The notes under the pieces were generated by a model. That model was not told where the DNA came from, did not search any database, and saw only the letters and a list, made by a program, of their open reading frames with translations. A program made the translations under genes and the position numbers. From contig CABUKU010000001.1 of the NCBI GenBank assembly GCA_902492205.1, forward strand, positions 1 through 64,000: 64,000 nt of DNA, written 5' to 3'. The DNA comes from an uncultured Bacteroides sp. (GTDB lineage Bacteria > Bacteroidota > Bacteroidia > Bacteroidales > Bacteroidaceae). Within the stretch, counting starts at the first letter, position 1; the number at the start of each line of letters is the position of its first letter. This document shows, piece after piece, positions 21,539 to 29,696 of the stretch.

Positions 21539-22790
21539 CTTCAAATTCCGACTTCAAAATACGCAACACTTCATCAACAGTGTCCTCCTCAAGATCGGCC
21601 TTTTCAATCAACATTTCGCGAGGTGCGCTCAACACTGCTTTTGCAGTATCAATACCAATGCTCTTGATAGCATCGATCACCCAACCATCGATTTCATCTT
21701 TGAACTCATCCAAATAGATATCTTCATCCTCTGCTTCGCCGTCAAGTTCACGGAACACGTCGATAGTGTACTCTGTAAGCATACTGGCCAGTTTGATATT
21801 CAAACCGCCTTTACCAATAGCAAGCGACACTTCTTCCGGTTTGAGGAATACCTCTGCTTTTCTTTCTTCTTCGTTCAAACGGATAGAAGAAATCTTTGCC
21901 GGACTCAAAGCACGCTGAATGAACAGTGATATATTTGATGTATAATTAATAACATCAATATTTTCATTACGAAGCTCACGAACAATACCGTGAATACGTG
22001 ATCCTTTTACACCTACACAGGCTCCTACCGGATCAATTCTTTCATCGTAAGATTCCACTGCTATTTTAGCACGTTCACCCGGGATACGGGCTATTTTCTT
22101 AATAGTAATCAACCCATCGTTGATTTCCGGAACTTCCATTTCGAATAAACGTTGCAGGAAGACAGGCGAAATACGAGACAAAATAATTTTAGGATTATTA
22201 TTTTTGTTATCTACACGGGCAACCACTGCACGTGCCGTTTCACCTTTGCGATAGAAATCACTTGGGATTTGTTCGGTCTTCGGTAAAAGCAACTCATTAC
22301 CTTCGTCATCGAGAAGAAGAATTTCTTTCTTCCATATCTGATAAACTTCAGCATTAATGATTGAGCCTACCTTATCTATATATTTATTATAAAGACTGTC
22401 TTTTTCCAGTTCAAGAATCTTGGAAGCCAATGTCTGGCGAAGATTCAGGATAGCGCGACGGCCAAAGCTTGCAAAGTTAACCTCATCGGTCACTTCTTCA
22501 CCGGCTTCGTAAGAAGAGTCAATCTTCTGTGCCTCGCTCAAAGAGATCTGAGCATTAGGATCTGTCAGATCTTCATCAGCTACCACCTCACGGTTACGCC
22601 ATATTTCAAAGTCGCCCTTGTCAGGGTTTACAATAACATCATAATTCTCGTCGGTGCCAAACATTTTCGCTATCACGCTACGGAAAGATTCTTCGAGAAC
22701 GCTCACCATAGTGGTTCTGTCTATATTCTTCAGTTCTTTAAACTCCGAAAATGTATCAATCAAGCTGATTGTTTCCTCTTTCTTGGCCAT
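21534..22790 (-). CDS. nusA: Transcription termination/antitermination factor NusA
   Basis: RNA polymerase-binding factor that modulates pausing, termination and antitermination. The 418-aa protein has the N-terminal polymerase-binding domain (1-125), an S1 domain (about 130-205, KGETARAVVARVDNKNN) and KH domains with GACVGVKGSRIHGIVREL near 260 and AIGKGGLNIKLASMLT near 325. The acidic repeats found at the C-terminus of E. coli NusA are absent, as is usual outside proteobacteria. It starts 5 bases after the rimP stop and is cotranscribed with it. Confidence 0.97.
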   Translation of the reverse strand: MAKKEETISLIDTFSEFKELKNIDRTTMVSVLEESFRSVIAKMFGTDENYDVIVNPDKGDFEIWRNREVVADEDLTDPNAQISLSEAQKIDSSYEAGEEVTDEVNFASFGRRAILNLRQTLASKILELEKDSLYNKYIDKVGSIINAEVYQIWKKEILLLDDEGNELLLPKTEQIPSDFYRKGETARAVVARVDNKNNNPKIILSRISPVFLQRLFEMEVPEINDGLITIKKIARIPGERAKIAVESYDERIDPVGACVGVKGSRIHGIVRELRNENIDVINYTSNISLFIQRALSPAKISSIRLNEEERKAEVFLKPEEVSLAIGKGGLNIKLASMLTEYTIDVFRELDGEAEDEDIYLDEFKDEIDGWVIDAIKSIGIDTAKAVLSAPREMLIEKADLEEDTVDEVLRILKSEFEE

Positions 22791-22795
22791 AATTA

Positions 22796-23263
22796 TTATT
22801 TAAAACTAATTAAGTATTTAGTATATTTTATCTCGTCATAAGTGAAAGTCAGGTCTTCGTCTACTATTTTCGGACGCTTTGCCCCTTCTTCTTTTACTTT
22901 CTTCTTTACGGTCACCACAAACTTGTCTTCATCTGCATCCTTCAGGATTCCCGTAAACTTCACACCTCCATTGGTGAGTATCTCCACCTCACATCCGATG
23001 TGTATGTAATATTGCTGCAACACTTTAAAAGGCTGTCCTATTCCGGCCGAACCCACTTCCAGTTCATAGTCTTCCTCGTCACGGTTCAGTTTTGACTCGA
23101 TGAACCTGCTTAAATCAACACAATCTTCAATCCAAACACCTTCGGCATGGTCAATTTCAACCAAAATCTTGTTGTCGGAACTGATTTCCACATCTACCAC
23201 AAAGTAATCCTTACCTTGCAGCCATTCTTCAACAATCTGATTAACAGTACTTTTTTCTATCAT
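22796..23263 (-). CDS. rimP: Ribosome maturation factor RimP
   Basis: Assists maturation of the 30S subunit. The 155-aa protein has the N-terminal alpha/beta domain with FVVDVEISSDNKILVEID and VDLSRFIESKLNRDEEDYELEV, then GSAGIGQPFK in place of the common SSPGLdRPL motif, and a C-terminal Sm-like beta domain. It is first in rimP-nusA-infB and has a clear two-box promoter 64-95 bases upstream. Confidence 0.93.
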   Translation of the reverse strand: MIEKSTVNQIVEEWLQGKDYFVVDVEISSDNKILVEIDHAEGVWIEDCVDLSRFIESKLNRDEEDYELEVGSAGIGQPFKVLQQYYIHIGCEVEILTNGGVKFTGILKDADEDKFVVTVKKKVKEEGAKRPKIVDEDLTFTYDEIKYTKYLISFK

Positions 23264-23326
23264 TTATACACTATTAAGAACAAAAAAAGGGCTTAACCGC
23301 CCTCTCACCTTTCATCATTCCGAGCG

Positions 23327-23358
23327 CAAATATACAAATATTCTTCGCGCCTACAAAG
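23327..23358 (-). promoter_or_regulatory. Promoter of rimP-nusA-infB
   Basis: On the minus strand, CTTTG (23358-23354), 19 bases, then TATATTTG (23334-23327). The RNA start is expected near 23321, with a leader of about 58 bases. It lies back to back with the -7 box of the divergent gene at 23377-23384. Confidence 0.7.
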
Positions 23359-23376
23359 AATTAGTGATTTTTTTAT

Positions 23377-23384
23377 TAGTTTTG
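23377..23384 (+). promoter_or_regulatory. -7 box for the membrane-protein/LTA-synthase-like operon
   Basis: TAGTTTTG fits TAnnTTTG; the -33 region is poor. The implied RNA start (about 23391) rules out translation from the earlier in-frame ATG at 23364. Confidence 0.5.
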
Positions 23385-23417
23385 CGCTATAAATCAACTT
23401 TCTATAAGGAAAAGTAT

Positions 23418-23816
23418 ATGCCAAAAACAAATCTCAATACAAACAAGCAGTTCATGATAGGAAACGGCATTCTGGCATTCGCCGTTATCGTGGTAGTGGT
23501 TATTTTCGTTTATATGAGCCTCAAAGTAAAGAATGACAAAGAAAAGGAAACGACTTATGCCGAAGTCTACAACATTGAACTGACAAGCGGTTTCATCGGA
23601 GATTCCGTTTCCGTTTATTTGAATGACAGCCTGTTATTGAACCAACTTATCCGATCGGACACCATAAAGTTAAGTGCGCAACGCTTTGCCGAGCAAAGTG
23701 CTTTGCTGATTGTAGACAATAAGACTGAAAGAATATCTACTTTCAACCTGAAAGAAGAAGGCGATAATGTATTCTTCCGCAAAGAAGACGGTGTTATTTT
23801 AATGGGCAGTAAATAA
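23418..23816 (+). CDS. Small single-pass membrane protein of unknown function
   Basis: A 132-aa protein with a short cytoplasmic N-terminus, one transmembrane helix (about 14-36, ILAFAVIVVVVIFVYMSL) and about 95 residues outside the cytoplasm that look beta-rich. I do not recognise the family. The ATG at 23418 is chosen because AAGGA lies 7-11 bases upstream and the only -7 box lies downstream of the alternative ATG at 23364. The next gene starts 14 bases after its stop, so the two form an operon; it may be an accessory to that enzyme, which is inference. Confidence 0.7.
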   Translation: MPKTNLNTNKQFMIGNGILAFAVIVVVVIFVYMSLKVKNDKEKETTYAEVYNIELTSGFIGDSVSVYLNDSLLLNQLIRSDTIKLSAQRFAEQSALLIVDNKTERISTFNLKEEGDNVFFRKEDGVILMGSK

Positions 23817-23830
23817 TTTCCGGAACAAAA

Positions 23831-25675
23831 ATGACAATAAAGAACGCTTTCAAGAATTTCTTCCGGAAGGCGGGAGAGTTCTTTTTCCCCGAAGAAACAC
23901 AACCACGTGTATTCTTACTCTTTTTCCTTTGTATCTTCTTCAAATTCATTGTATTCGACTTAATCTGGTGTTTTCAAACCACCTTCTCTTCTTTCTCCAC
24001 TGTCGAATGTTATCTGAACAAGATATGGGTGGCACTTATTCTGATGTTGCCTTTCGTGTGCTTCCGTGCTTCAAAAATCACAGTTATTATTTGTTTCCTT
24101 CTCGACGGACTGCTCATTTCAAACCTGCTCTATTTCCGAACCTACTATACAGCTATCCCTCTGGACAGCTATCTGTTGGCAGGAAACCTGAAAGACTTCA
24201 CAGCCAGCGTAGTCGATTCAATAAAATGGGCGGACATATATTTCCCATTATCCACTGTTGCAGCCATTGTTATTTACCGGACAAGATACAGAAAAAGCAA
24301 TCAAGTGAGTTGGCGATACAAACGTTTGACCTGTATCGGACATTATCTCCTACTGATTCTTCTTTCATCCGTTCTGTCGGGTTTGCTATTATGGAATAAA
24401 GGAGGAATAAAACCTGCATTCGACTCCTTGCAAAATGCAAACTATCATACTTGCGGAGTTCCAATGTACACTCTGTTCGGCAACATGTATTATGAACATT
24501 TACAGGAGAAAGCCGAGTTTACTCCCGAAATAAAACAAGAAATAGAAAACTGGCTCAAAAACAAGCCTACCCATAAACCCGCCCCGTTCAAAATGGAGCA
24601 AAGGGATAACTGCATCGTTATTCTTTGCGAGTCATTGGAAAGCTGGGTATTGGAAAGAGAGTATGAGGGGAAAGAAATCACCCCGAACCTCAACGCCCTG
24701 TTGAAAGAAACAAATACACTTTATGCTCCCCATGTATTAACCCAAGTAAAAGGCGGACGCTCCATTGATGCACAACTCCTTCTTTACACGGGACTTTTGC
24801 CCATTACAAACGGAGCCTACAGCACCAAATATCCAGATTCCCACTATCCTAGCTTCATCAAAGCTTTTAAAGATTGGGGAAAAGGGAAAGCATACAGCAT
24901 GACGGTGGACAAGCAAATAACATGGAACCAGAATATTGTTGCCCGTGATTTCGGCATTGACAGCCTGATAGCAAAAGAAGGATTCATATTGGATGAGAAA
25001 GTAGGATTAAGAAAAAAACTCGGTGATGTATCTTTCCTCCGTCAAGTAGGCGAAAAGATAACACCAGAAACCTTATGGCCTGCCGACGGTCACACATTCC
25101 TTCAATGTGTCACCTATTCCGGTCATAATCCGTTTATATTGCCCGATGAATTGAAACGTATCAACTTCACCGGTGACATGCCCGAGCGTATGCGTGACTA
25201 CATGATTATGGCAAACTATACCGACCATGCCATTGGTTCCTTTATAAAGACTCTCCGTTCGCAAAAGAAATTTGCCAATACCATGATTGTTATTACAGGC
25301 GACCATGAAGGGCTGGCAGGCGATCGTGAAGAACTTTGCAAGTCGAAAGCCGGAAAGGGTATAGTTTCCGAAAGACTGTACACTCCGTTCATCGTTGTCA
25401 ACTCCCCCATAGGCATGCGTTATGATAAAGTAATGGGGCAAGCAGACATGTATCCCACTATTTTAAACCTGCTGCAACTTGACAATTACCCGTGGACAGG
25501 TATGGGACAAAGTATTTTAAATCCCGATAAAAAGGGATTTGCCGTTAATCCGCAGCTACAAGTAATTGGTGATACTGAAGGAGTATCCGATGAAGAAATC
25601 AATCACGCCAAAGAAGCATGGAAAGTATCGGATATGATAATCAAATTCGATTATCTGAATGATACCTCACTTTAA
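23831..25675 (+). CDS. LTA-synthase-like sulfatase-domain membrane enzyme
   Basis: A 614-aa inner-membrane protein with five N-terminal membrane segments (about 27-190) and a periplasmic alkaline phosphatase-superfamily domain (about 255-580). The metal site begins in CIVILCESLESW (E267). The expected nucleophile is S311 in KGGRSIDAQ, where LtaS has Thr. Later metal residues lie in TYSGHNPF and ITGDHEGLAGDR. Enzymes of this architecture transfer phosphoglycerol or phosphoethanolamine to lipids or glycans. A Gram-negative Bacteroidales has no classical lipoteichoic acid, so modification of an envelope lipid or glycan is more likely; the substrate is unknown. Confidence 0.85.
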   Translation: MTIKNAFKNFFRKAGEFFFPEETQPRVFLLFFLCIFFKFIVFDLIWCFQTTFSSFSTVECYLNKIWVALILMLPFVCFRASKITVIICFLLDGLLISNLLYFRTYYTAIPLDSYLLAGNLKDFTASVVDSIKWADIYFPLSTVAAIVIYRTRYRKSNQVSWRYKRLTCIGHYLLLILLSSVLSGLLLWNKGGIKPAFDSLQNANYHTCGVPMYTLFGNMYYEHLQEKAEFTPEIKQEIENWLKNKPTHKPAPFKMEQRDNCIVILCESLESWVLEREYEGKEITPNLNALLKETNTLYAPHVLTQVKGGRSIDAQLLLYTGLLPITNGAYSTKYPDSHYPSFIKAFKDWGKGKAYSMTVDKQITWNQNIVARDFGIDSLIAKEGFILDEKVGLRKKLGDVSFLRQVGEKITPETLWPADGHTFLQCVTYSGHNPFILPDELKRINFTGDMPERMRDYMIMANYTDHAIGSFIKTLRSQKKFANTMIVITGDHEGLAGDREELCKSKAGKGIVSERLYTPFIVVNSPIGMRYDKVMGQADMYPTILNLLQLDNYPWTGMGQSILNPDKKGFAVNPQLQVIGDTEGVSDEEINHAKEAWKVSDMIIKFDYLNDTSL

Positions 25676-25700
25676 ACCCATTACTTTCAATTATTTGCCA

Positions 25701-25777
25701 AAGTTGCTCTCATGCTCTCATAAATCGCCATATCTACTTATAGCAAGTAGTTTCAGATATGAGAGCAACTTTTTTTT
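25701..25777 (+). terminator. Terminator of the LTA-synthase-like gene
   Basis: Outer arms AAGTTGCTCTCAT (25701-25713) and ATGAGAGCAACTT (25759-25771) pair perfectly over 13 bases. Inside are CATATCT/AGATATG and CTACTT/AAGTAG. A run of eight T's (25770-25777) follows. It begins 26 bases after the stop. Confidence 0.8.
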
Positions 25778-25813
25778 GCTCTCATCCTGCTCTCATTCTG
25801 CTCTCATTCCTGC
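25705..25813. repeat. TGCTCTCAT repeats, 11-base period
   Basis: Copies at 25705, 25713, 25777, 25788 and 25799; the last three are spaced exactly 11 bases. The first copy also forms a terminator arm. The motif resembles the reverse complement of the TGAAAGCAG repeats at 10.3 kb. Confidence 0.65.
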
Positions 25814-25891
25814 CATTGTAAACAAGAAAGCCATGTATGAAAAAGTTTTCCATAAGGAAAAACAAACCTAATCGTGCCGTAAAAATTTTAA

Positions 25892-25973
25892 ATTGACAGT
25901 TGTCAATCCTTGGATTGACTATTGTCGCTTCACGGATTGACAGTTGTCAATTCATGAAACGACAATAGTCGAT
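25892..25973. repeat. Phased dyad array, cluster 2 (four units)
   Basis: ATTGACAGTTGTCAAT (25892-25907), ATTGACTATTGTCG (25914-25927), ATTGACAGTTGTCAAT again (25936-25951) and CGACAATAGTCGAT (25960-25973), the last resembling the second unit in reverse orientation. Centres are 21-23 bases apart. The array lies in the 364-base gap between convergent genes; beyond it, 25814-25885 and 25974-26039 show nothing notable. Confidence 0.7.
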
Positions 25974-26039
25974 TCAAAACTTCTTCAGCACGATCGGGAG
26001 TGTTCTACCGCACATTTAACAAACTGACAGGAAGAAAAC

Positions 26040-26750
26040 TTATAACTCGGTACGGAACTTTTTCAATTCATTGCGCAAGGCATGGGCTTTTCCTTCGGTA
26101 AGACTGTTGAGCAGCGCCCAAAAACGTTCGCCATGGTTCATCTCTTTTGTGTGGCTCAACTCGTGAAGCAGCACATAGTCTATCAAATGACGGGGAAGAA
26201 GCATCAGATAACAGGACAGATTTATTGCTTTATGAGCCGAACAGCTTCCCCAACGCCCTTTGCTTGAGTTAATTTTAACTGATTCGTAGAGCAGACTGAG
26301 CTGATTGGACAACTGATACAAACGCGGGGGAAGTATTATCTTGGCATTCCGGCGAAGCGCTTCCAATATTACTTTACGCAGCCACTCCTGTAATTTCTCA
26401 TCATCGAAATTAGCAGTGGGCGGACAGATAATTGTCATATTGCCCAATTCGGAGTGTGCAAGGAACTTATCACGTTCACCTCTTACGAGAGAGAGTTTGA
26501 AGTAATCCGCTTCTATCCGGTAATCAAGGTCTATCCTTTTCCGTTCCACTTTTTCCCGGTCTTTGGATAGTTTCAGCCTGTATTTATCGACTACATCCTT
26601 AACTTCGCGCTCGGTCACTCCGCACGGAACGGTTACATAAATAGCATCGGGACGAACACGAAGTATAATGTTACGCGCACGCAGATTCACCTTTATCACT
26701 ATTCGTCCCAGTTCTGTGTCCTGAAGTTCTCCGTTTTGCATGAATGCCAT
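26040..26750 (-). CDS. YgjP-like (DUF45) metal-dependent hydrolase
   Basis: A 236-aa protein whose C-terminal half has GRWGSCS followed by the zinc motif HELSHTKEMNHGERFW, where HExxH and a downstream His would bind zinc. This is the WLM/YgjP (M48-like) family, probably a protease with unknown substrate. The frame is open up to 26846. A -7 match TATCTTTG (minus strand, 26766-26759) lies inside that extension, so I take the ATG at 26750; a start at 26741 is equally possible. The region before the zinc domain is beta-rich and without recognised motifs. No partner gene is evident. Confidence 0.85.
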   Translation of the reverse strand: MAFMQNGELQDTELGRIVIKVNLRARNIILRVRPDAIYVTVPCGVTEREVKDVVDKYRLKLSKDREKVERKRIDLDYRIEADYFKLSLVRGERDKFLAHSELGNMTIICPPTANFDDEKLQEWLRKVILEALRRNAKIILPPRLYQLSNQLSLLYESVKINSSKGRWGSCSAHKAINLSCYLMLLPRHLIDYVLLHELSHTKEMNHGERFWALLNSLTEGKAHALRNELKKFRTEL

Positions 26751-26967
26751 TTTACCGGCAAAGATAAAAGGAAATAAGAATATATGAAAGCGAACAGCTT
26801 GTTCATTTTCGGACAGTACTATATATATTACCGCACTGATAATCAAACGTATAAAATTAAGGCATGGCTTTTGCTTTTATCCATTGAAAGAAAATATATA
26901 TATATTTTCGTGCAACTTTACCGAAGGCTGATACGTCTAATATATATAACTCTAAAAAGAAACGGAT

Positions 26968-27822
26968 ATGAACAACAGAATTCTAACAAGCCTATTTCTC
27001 TTATGTGCTTTAATGGTGTCCACGTCATCATGTGCCCAGATTAAAGCAAGCAAAAACTATGTTACCAAAGATGTTAAGGTAGGAAACTTCAATAAGATTG
27101 AATCATTGTGCAGCACCACCGTGACATATATTCAAAGCACTGACGGAAGCACAAAAGTGCAGGTCTACGGCTCGGACAATCTGGTTGACCTTCTCGACAT
27201 CAGTGTCAGCAAAGGGAGTCTGATTGTCAAATTAAAAAAGAATGCGAGAATATCTTGGAAAGACGGACGTTTGAAAGTCATTGCATCGAGCCCGTCTCTA
27301 GAAGCTGCCCTCCTGCAAGGTTCGGGTGACATCAACTTGGAAAGCGATATTAACTGCAATAACTTCTCCATGTTGCTGCAAGGCTCGGGAGACATCAACG
27401 CAAAAAACATAAAAAGTGCGAATAATGTAGATGCGCGCCTGCAAGGTTCGGGAGATATTGAAGTGAAAGGTGGTATTCAAGCCCAAAACGTGGCACTCAA
27501 CTTGCAAGGTTCGGGAGATCTGAAAGTGGTGAATGTCACTGCAAACGATGTGAAAGCACAGTTACATGGTTCGGGAGATTTGAAAATCAACGGAACAACC
27601 GGTACCGCCACTTTGTCTTTGCAAGCTTCGGGTGATTTGGATGCCAAGAATCTGCAAGCGGTGGACGTAACAGCAACTCTCAACGGTTCGGGAGATTTAA
27701 ATTGCTACGCAACGGGTACACTGAAAGTCGGAGTGAACGGCAGCGGTGACATAGGTTACAAGGGCAATCCGAGTAAGGTGGAACTTATCGGGGGACGTAC
27801 CAGGAATATCAGAAAACTATAA
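26968..27822 (+). CDS. DUF2807 (GIN domain) GSGD-repeat lipoprotein
   Basis: A 284-aa exported protein with a lipoprotein-like signal (LMVSTSSC, C22). After an N-terminal domain it carries eight consecutive repeats of about 20 residues, each with LQGSGD or a close variant (LHGSGD, LQASGD, LNGSGD, VNGSGD), from about residue 116 on. This pattern predicts a right-handed beta-helix, as in DUF2807. The family is widespread in Bacteroidetes, often with unknown function. The repeats are also alike at DNA level (GGTTCGGGAGAT), so the number of repeats could vary by recombination. A strong terminator follows. Confidence 0.88.
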   Translation: MNNRILTSLFLLCALMVSTSSCAQIKASKNYVTKDVKVGNFNKIESLCSTTVTYIQSTDGSTKVQVYGSDNLVDLLDISVSKGSLIVKLKKNARISWKDGRLKVIASSPSLEAALLQGSGDINLESDINCNNFSMLLQGSGDINAKNIKSANNVDARLQGSGDIEVKGGIQAQNVALNLQGSGDLKVVNVTANDVKAQLHGSGDLKINGTTGTATLSLQASGDLDAKNLQAVDVTATLNGSGDLNCYATGTLKVGVNGSGDIGYKGNPSKVELIGGRTRNIRKL

Positions 27823-27863
27823 AGACTCTCTTCTTTACTTTACATATTTATAATTTAAAAGGT

Positions 27864-27918
27864 AACGGGAACAACTGCATCGTTCATTGTGTGTAATGCA
27901 GGTTGTTCCCGTTTTTAG
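27864..27918 (+). terminator. Terminator of the DUF2807 gene
   Basis: AACGGGAACAACTGCAT (27864-27880) pairs with the segment 27896-27913 (ending GTTGTTCCCGTT) with one bulged G. TTTTTAG follows. Confidence 0.85.
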
Positions 27919-27965
27919 TTTAAGTGATCCTGCTCCCCTTTTGAGAGGAGAAATAATTGTTCTTC

Positions 27966-28538
27966 TTACCAGCCGGATACCTTTTGCACTTGTTCTTTCT
28001 GTGCTTCATCCAGTTTGCTGTTATATCCTTCATAGATGTATTTTCCCACAGGATTGCCGGCATTCTTGATTATCCATGTAACAAGGAACTCGGAAAACTC
28101 TTTTTTAACGGCATCCGGTTCCTTTCCTGTAAAGTCTTTATCCATAAACCGGTCTTTTGCCATGAGGAAGTCCATCATGTCATTGTTTAAAGGGGTGTTG
28201 CTCACAGAGACTATATTGCCCAGTGTAACCAATATTTCTCCATTTTCGAGCACCACGGGGAGGGTTAACGGATAGTTATCGCTATCGTTTTCCTGCACAT
28301 AGAGTTCCCTTACCACAGCGGTGTCCTGCATCCCGGCAAAAGTGAATTTGCCATGCACTATCTGCACGCTGTCATAAACCTCCGTCCCACTGACAGCATC
28401 TTTCAAATAAACAATTCTCCCTTCATAAGCTGTGTTTGTCACTGTTCCTTTCATGGTAAACGAGCGCTCTTTGGCAGTGTTGCCGCATGCACTCAAAAGA
28501 ACCACGACAAACAATAACAGTAATGCGTTTTTATTCAT
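27966..28538 (-). CDS. DUF4369-domain lipoprotein
   Basis: A 190-aa protein with a lipoprotein signal (LLLFVVVLLSAC). The following beta-rich domain (FTMKGTVTNTAYEGRIVYLKDA) resembles DUF4369, which usually precedes a thioredoxin-like domain in Bacteroidetes TlpA-type proteins. Here no thioredoxin domain or CxxC follows; the remaining 80 residues are helical and charged. It is therefore either a stand-alone DUF4369 protein or the remnant of a longer one. The ATG at 28538 has a better leader than the one at 28550, which abuts the T-run of the upstream terminator. I see no promoter of its own. Confidence 0.7.
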   Translation of the reverse strand: MNKNALLLLFVVVLLSACGNTAKERSFTMKGTVTNTAYEGRIVYLKDAVSGTEVYDSVQIVHGKFTFAGMQDTAVVRELYVQENDSDNYPLTLPVVLENGEILVTLGNIVSVSNTPLNNDMMDFLMAKDRFMDKDFTGKEPDAVKKEFSEFLVTWIIKNAGNPVGKYIYEGYNSKLDEAQKEQVQKVSGW

Positions 28539-28553
28539 GTTATCTTTCATTTA

Positions 28554-28606
28554 TAAAAAATCACCCCATTCCGTTATGCCAGTACAAAAGACGGAATATG
28601 GGGTGA
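28554..28606 (-). terminator. Terminator of the BT1926-like gene
   Basis: TCACCCCATTCCGT (28561-28574) pairs with ACGGAATATGGGGTGA (28591-28606), with a small bulge. On the minus strand TTTTTTATAA follows. It lies 33 bases past the stop at 28639. Confidence 0.8.
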
Positions 28607-28638
28607 CTCTTTCAATTCACAAAAAGGACCTATCTCTA

Positions 28639-29670
28639 TTAAAATCTAAAACCTATTTTAATATTCGGAGTAGCAAAGAAATTAACGTTATGATGTCCTA
28701 CTTTATAGGTTTGCATGCCTTTGGGTATAATCTGTATCTGATCATAGCGGTATGAAACCGGTTGCACTTCAAACCCGAATACCAAACCTTTTGCAAGGCT
28801 GTATTCAATACCGGCAACACCACCGACACGAAGGCTAAAAATACGCCCTGCTTTGCTCGACGGAACATAGAGTTGAAGAGGATCTTCTCCATCTTCATTG
28901 GCTTCGGTATCTTGAACTTTACTCCAAGACACAATATTCCCCTCGTGATCATAATTGGGTTGATAAGTATAGTTGCCGTTTGACGTATATTCATTCCACC
29001 CTATAATACTACCATTAGCATCGGTGATAGGCTGATAAGTTGTTTCTGTATCATTACCCGAAACCGTTTCGCCCGTATAAGGAGAGACAGTCTCTATACG
29101 TCCCATTTGCCAGCCAAATACACCACCCACATAAAGGTTGATGCGTTCGTTTTTCGTATTGAAATAATAATTCGATCCTGCAGCGAGCGACCACATGTTG
29201 GATATTTTACCTTCCACATAGTTGTAGGCAGGTATTGCCATATCCGGAATGGAGTTATCTCCCGCAATGTAATCTTTCTTGGGGGTGGCATTGATATTCA
29301 TGCTGAACATCAAATTCACATCCCAGCGGTCTGTCAGGAAATACTTTCCCTGAATACCTATCAGATTCACCAAATCATTTTCATTCAAATTCCCTAAATT
29401 AAGGTACATACCGGGATCATTGGAAGCGTTGGCAGAACTGCTATAAAATTGATTCAATCCGATATTAGGAGCTTCACCATTTCCGTTCCAATATTGCGGT
29501 AACAAATATTCCATGTCTTGATTGAACATTGTGTTGCTTCCAATCACGGCGGATATTTGCCACTGACCTTTTTTAGGTGCAAACGACGCATCACCACTGC
29601 TGTATTGTTGCGCCGCCATTGGCGCAACAGTACATACAGACAGAAGTAATATGCATAGTTTCTTTATCAT
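28639..29670 (-). CDS. Outer-membrane beta-barrel protein, BT1926-like
   Basis: A 343-aa protein with a signal peptide ending APMAAQ (about 1-20), many amphipathic strands with aromatic residues, and a C-terminal FATPNIKIGFRF, the terminal strand of a barrel ending in Phe. I recognise it as similar to the B. thetaiotaomicron BT1926 family. That gene lies beside the surface-layer gene BT1927, as this one lies beside the helical lipoprotein upstream. It probably anchors or exports the surface protein; that role is inference. It starts 26 bases after the upstream stop and ends in a strong terminator. Confidence 0.8.
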   Translation of the reverse strand: MIKKLCILLLSVCTVAPMAAQQYSSGDASFAPKKGQWQISAVIGSNTMFNQDMEYLLPQYWNGNGEAPNIGLNQFYSSSANASNDPGMYLNLGNLNENDLVNLIGIQGKYFLTDRWDVNLMFSMNINATPKKDYIAGDNSIPDMAIPAYNYVEGKISNMWSLAAGSNYYFNTKNERINLYVGGVFGWQMGRIETVSPYTGETVSGNDTETTYQPITDANGSIIGWNEYTSNGNYTYQPNYDHEGNIVSWSKVQDTEANEDGEDPLQLYVPSSKAGRIFSLRVGGVAGIEYSLAKGLVFGFEVQPVSYRYDQIQIIPKGMQTYKVGHHNVNFFATPNIKIGFRF

Positions 29671-29696
29671 ATAATTCTTCTTTATTAGTTTTTTAA

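Noticed and set aside
25659..25871. A 70-aa plus-strand open frame after the LTA-synthase-like gene
   Set aside because: It overlaps the end of that gene, the terminator and the TGCTCTCAT repeats, and has no sign of a start site.
26784..27044. An 86-aa plus-strand open frame before the DUF2807 gene
   Set aside because: It overlaps the signal peptide region of the DUF2807 gene in another frame and has a low-complexity sequence.
27165..27683. Three minus-strand open frames inside the DUF2807 gene
   Set aside because: They arise from the repeated GGTTCGGGAGAT units, which lack stops on the opposite strand; their products are mere repeat translations.
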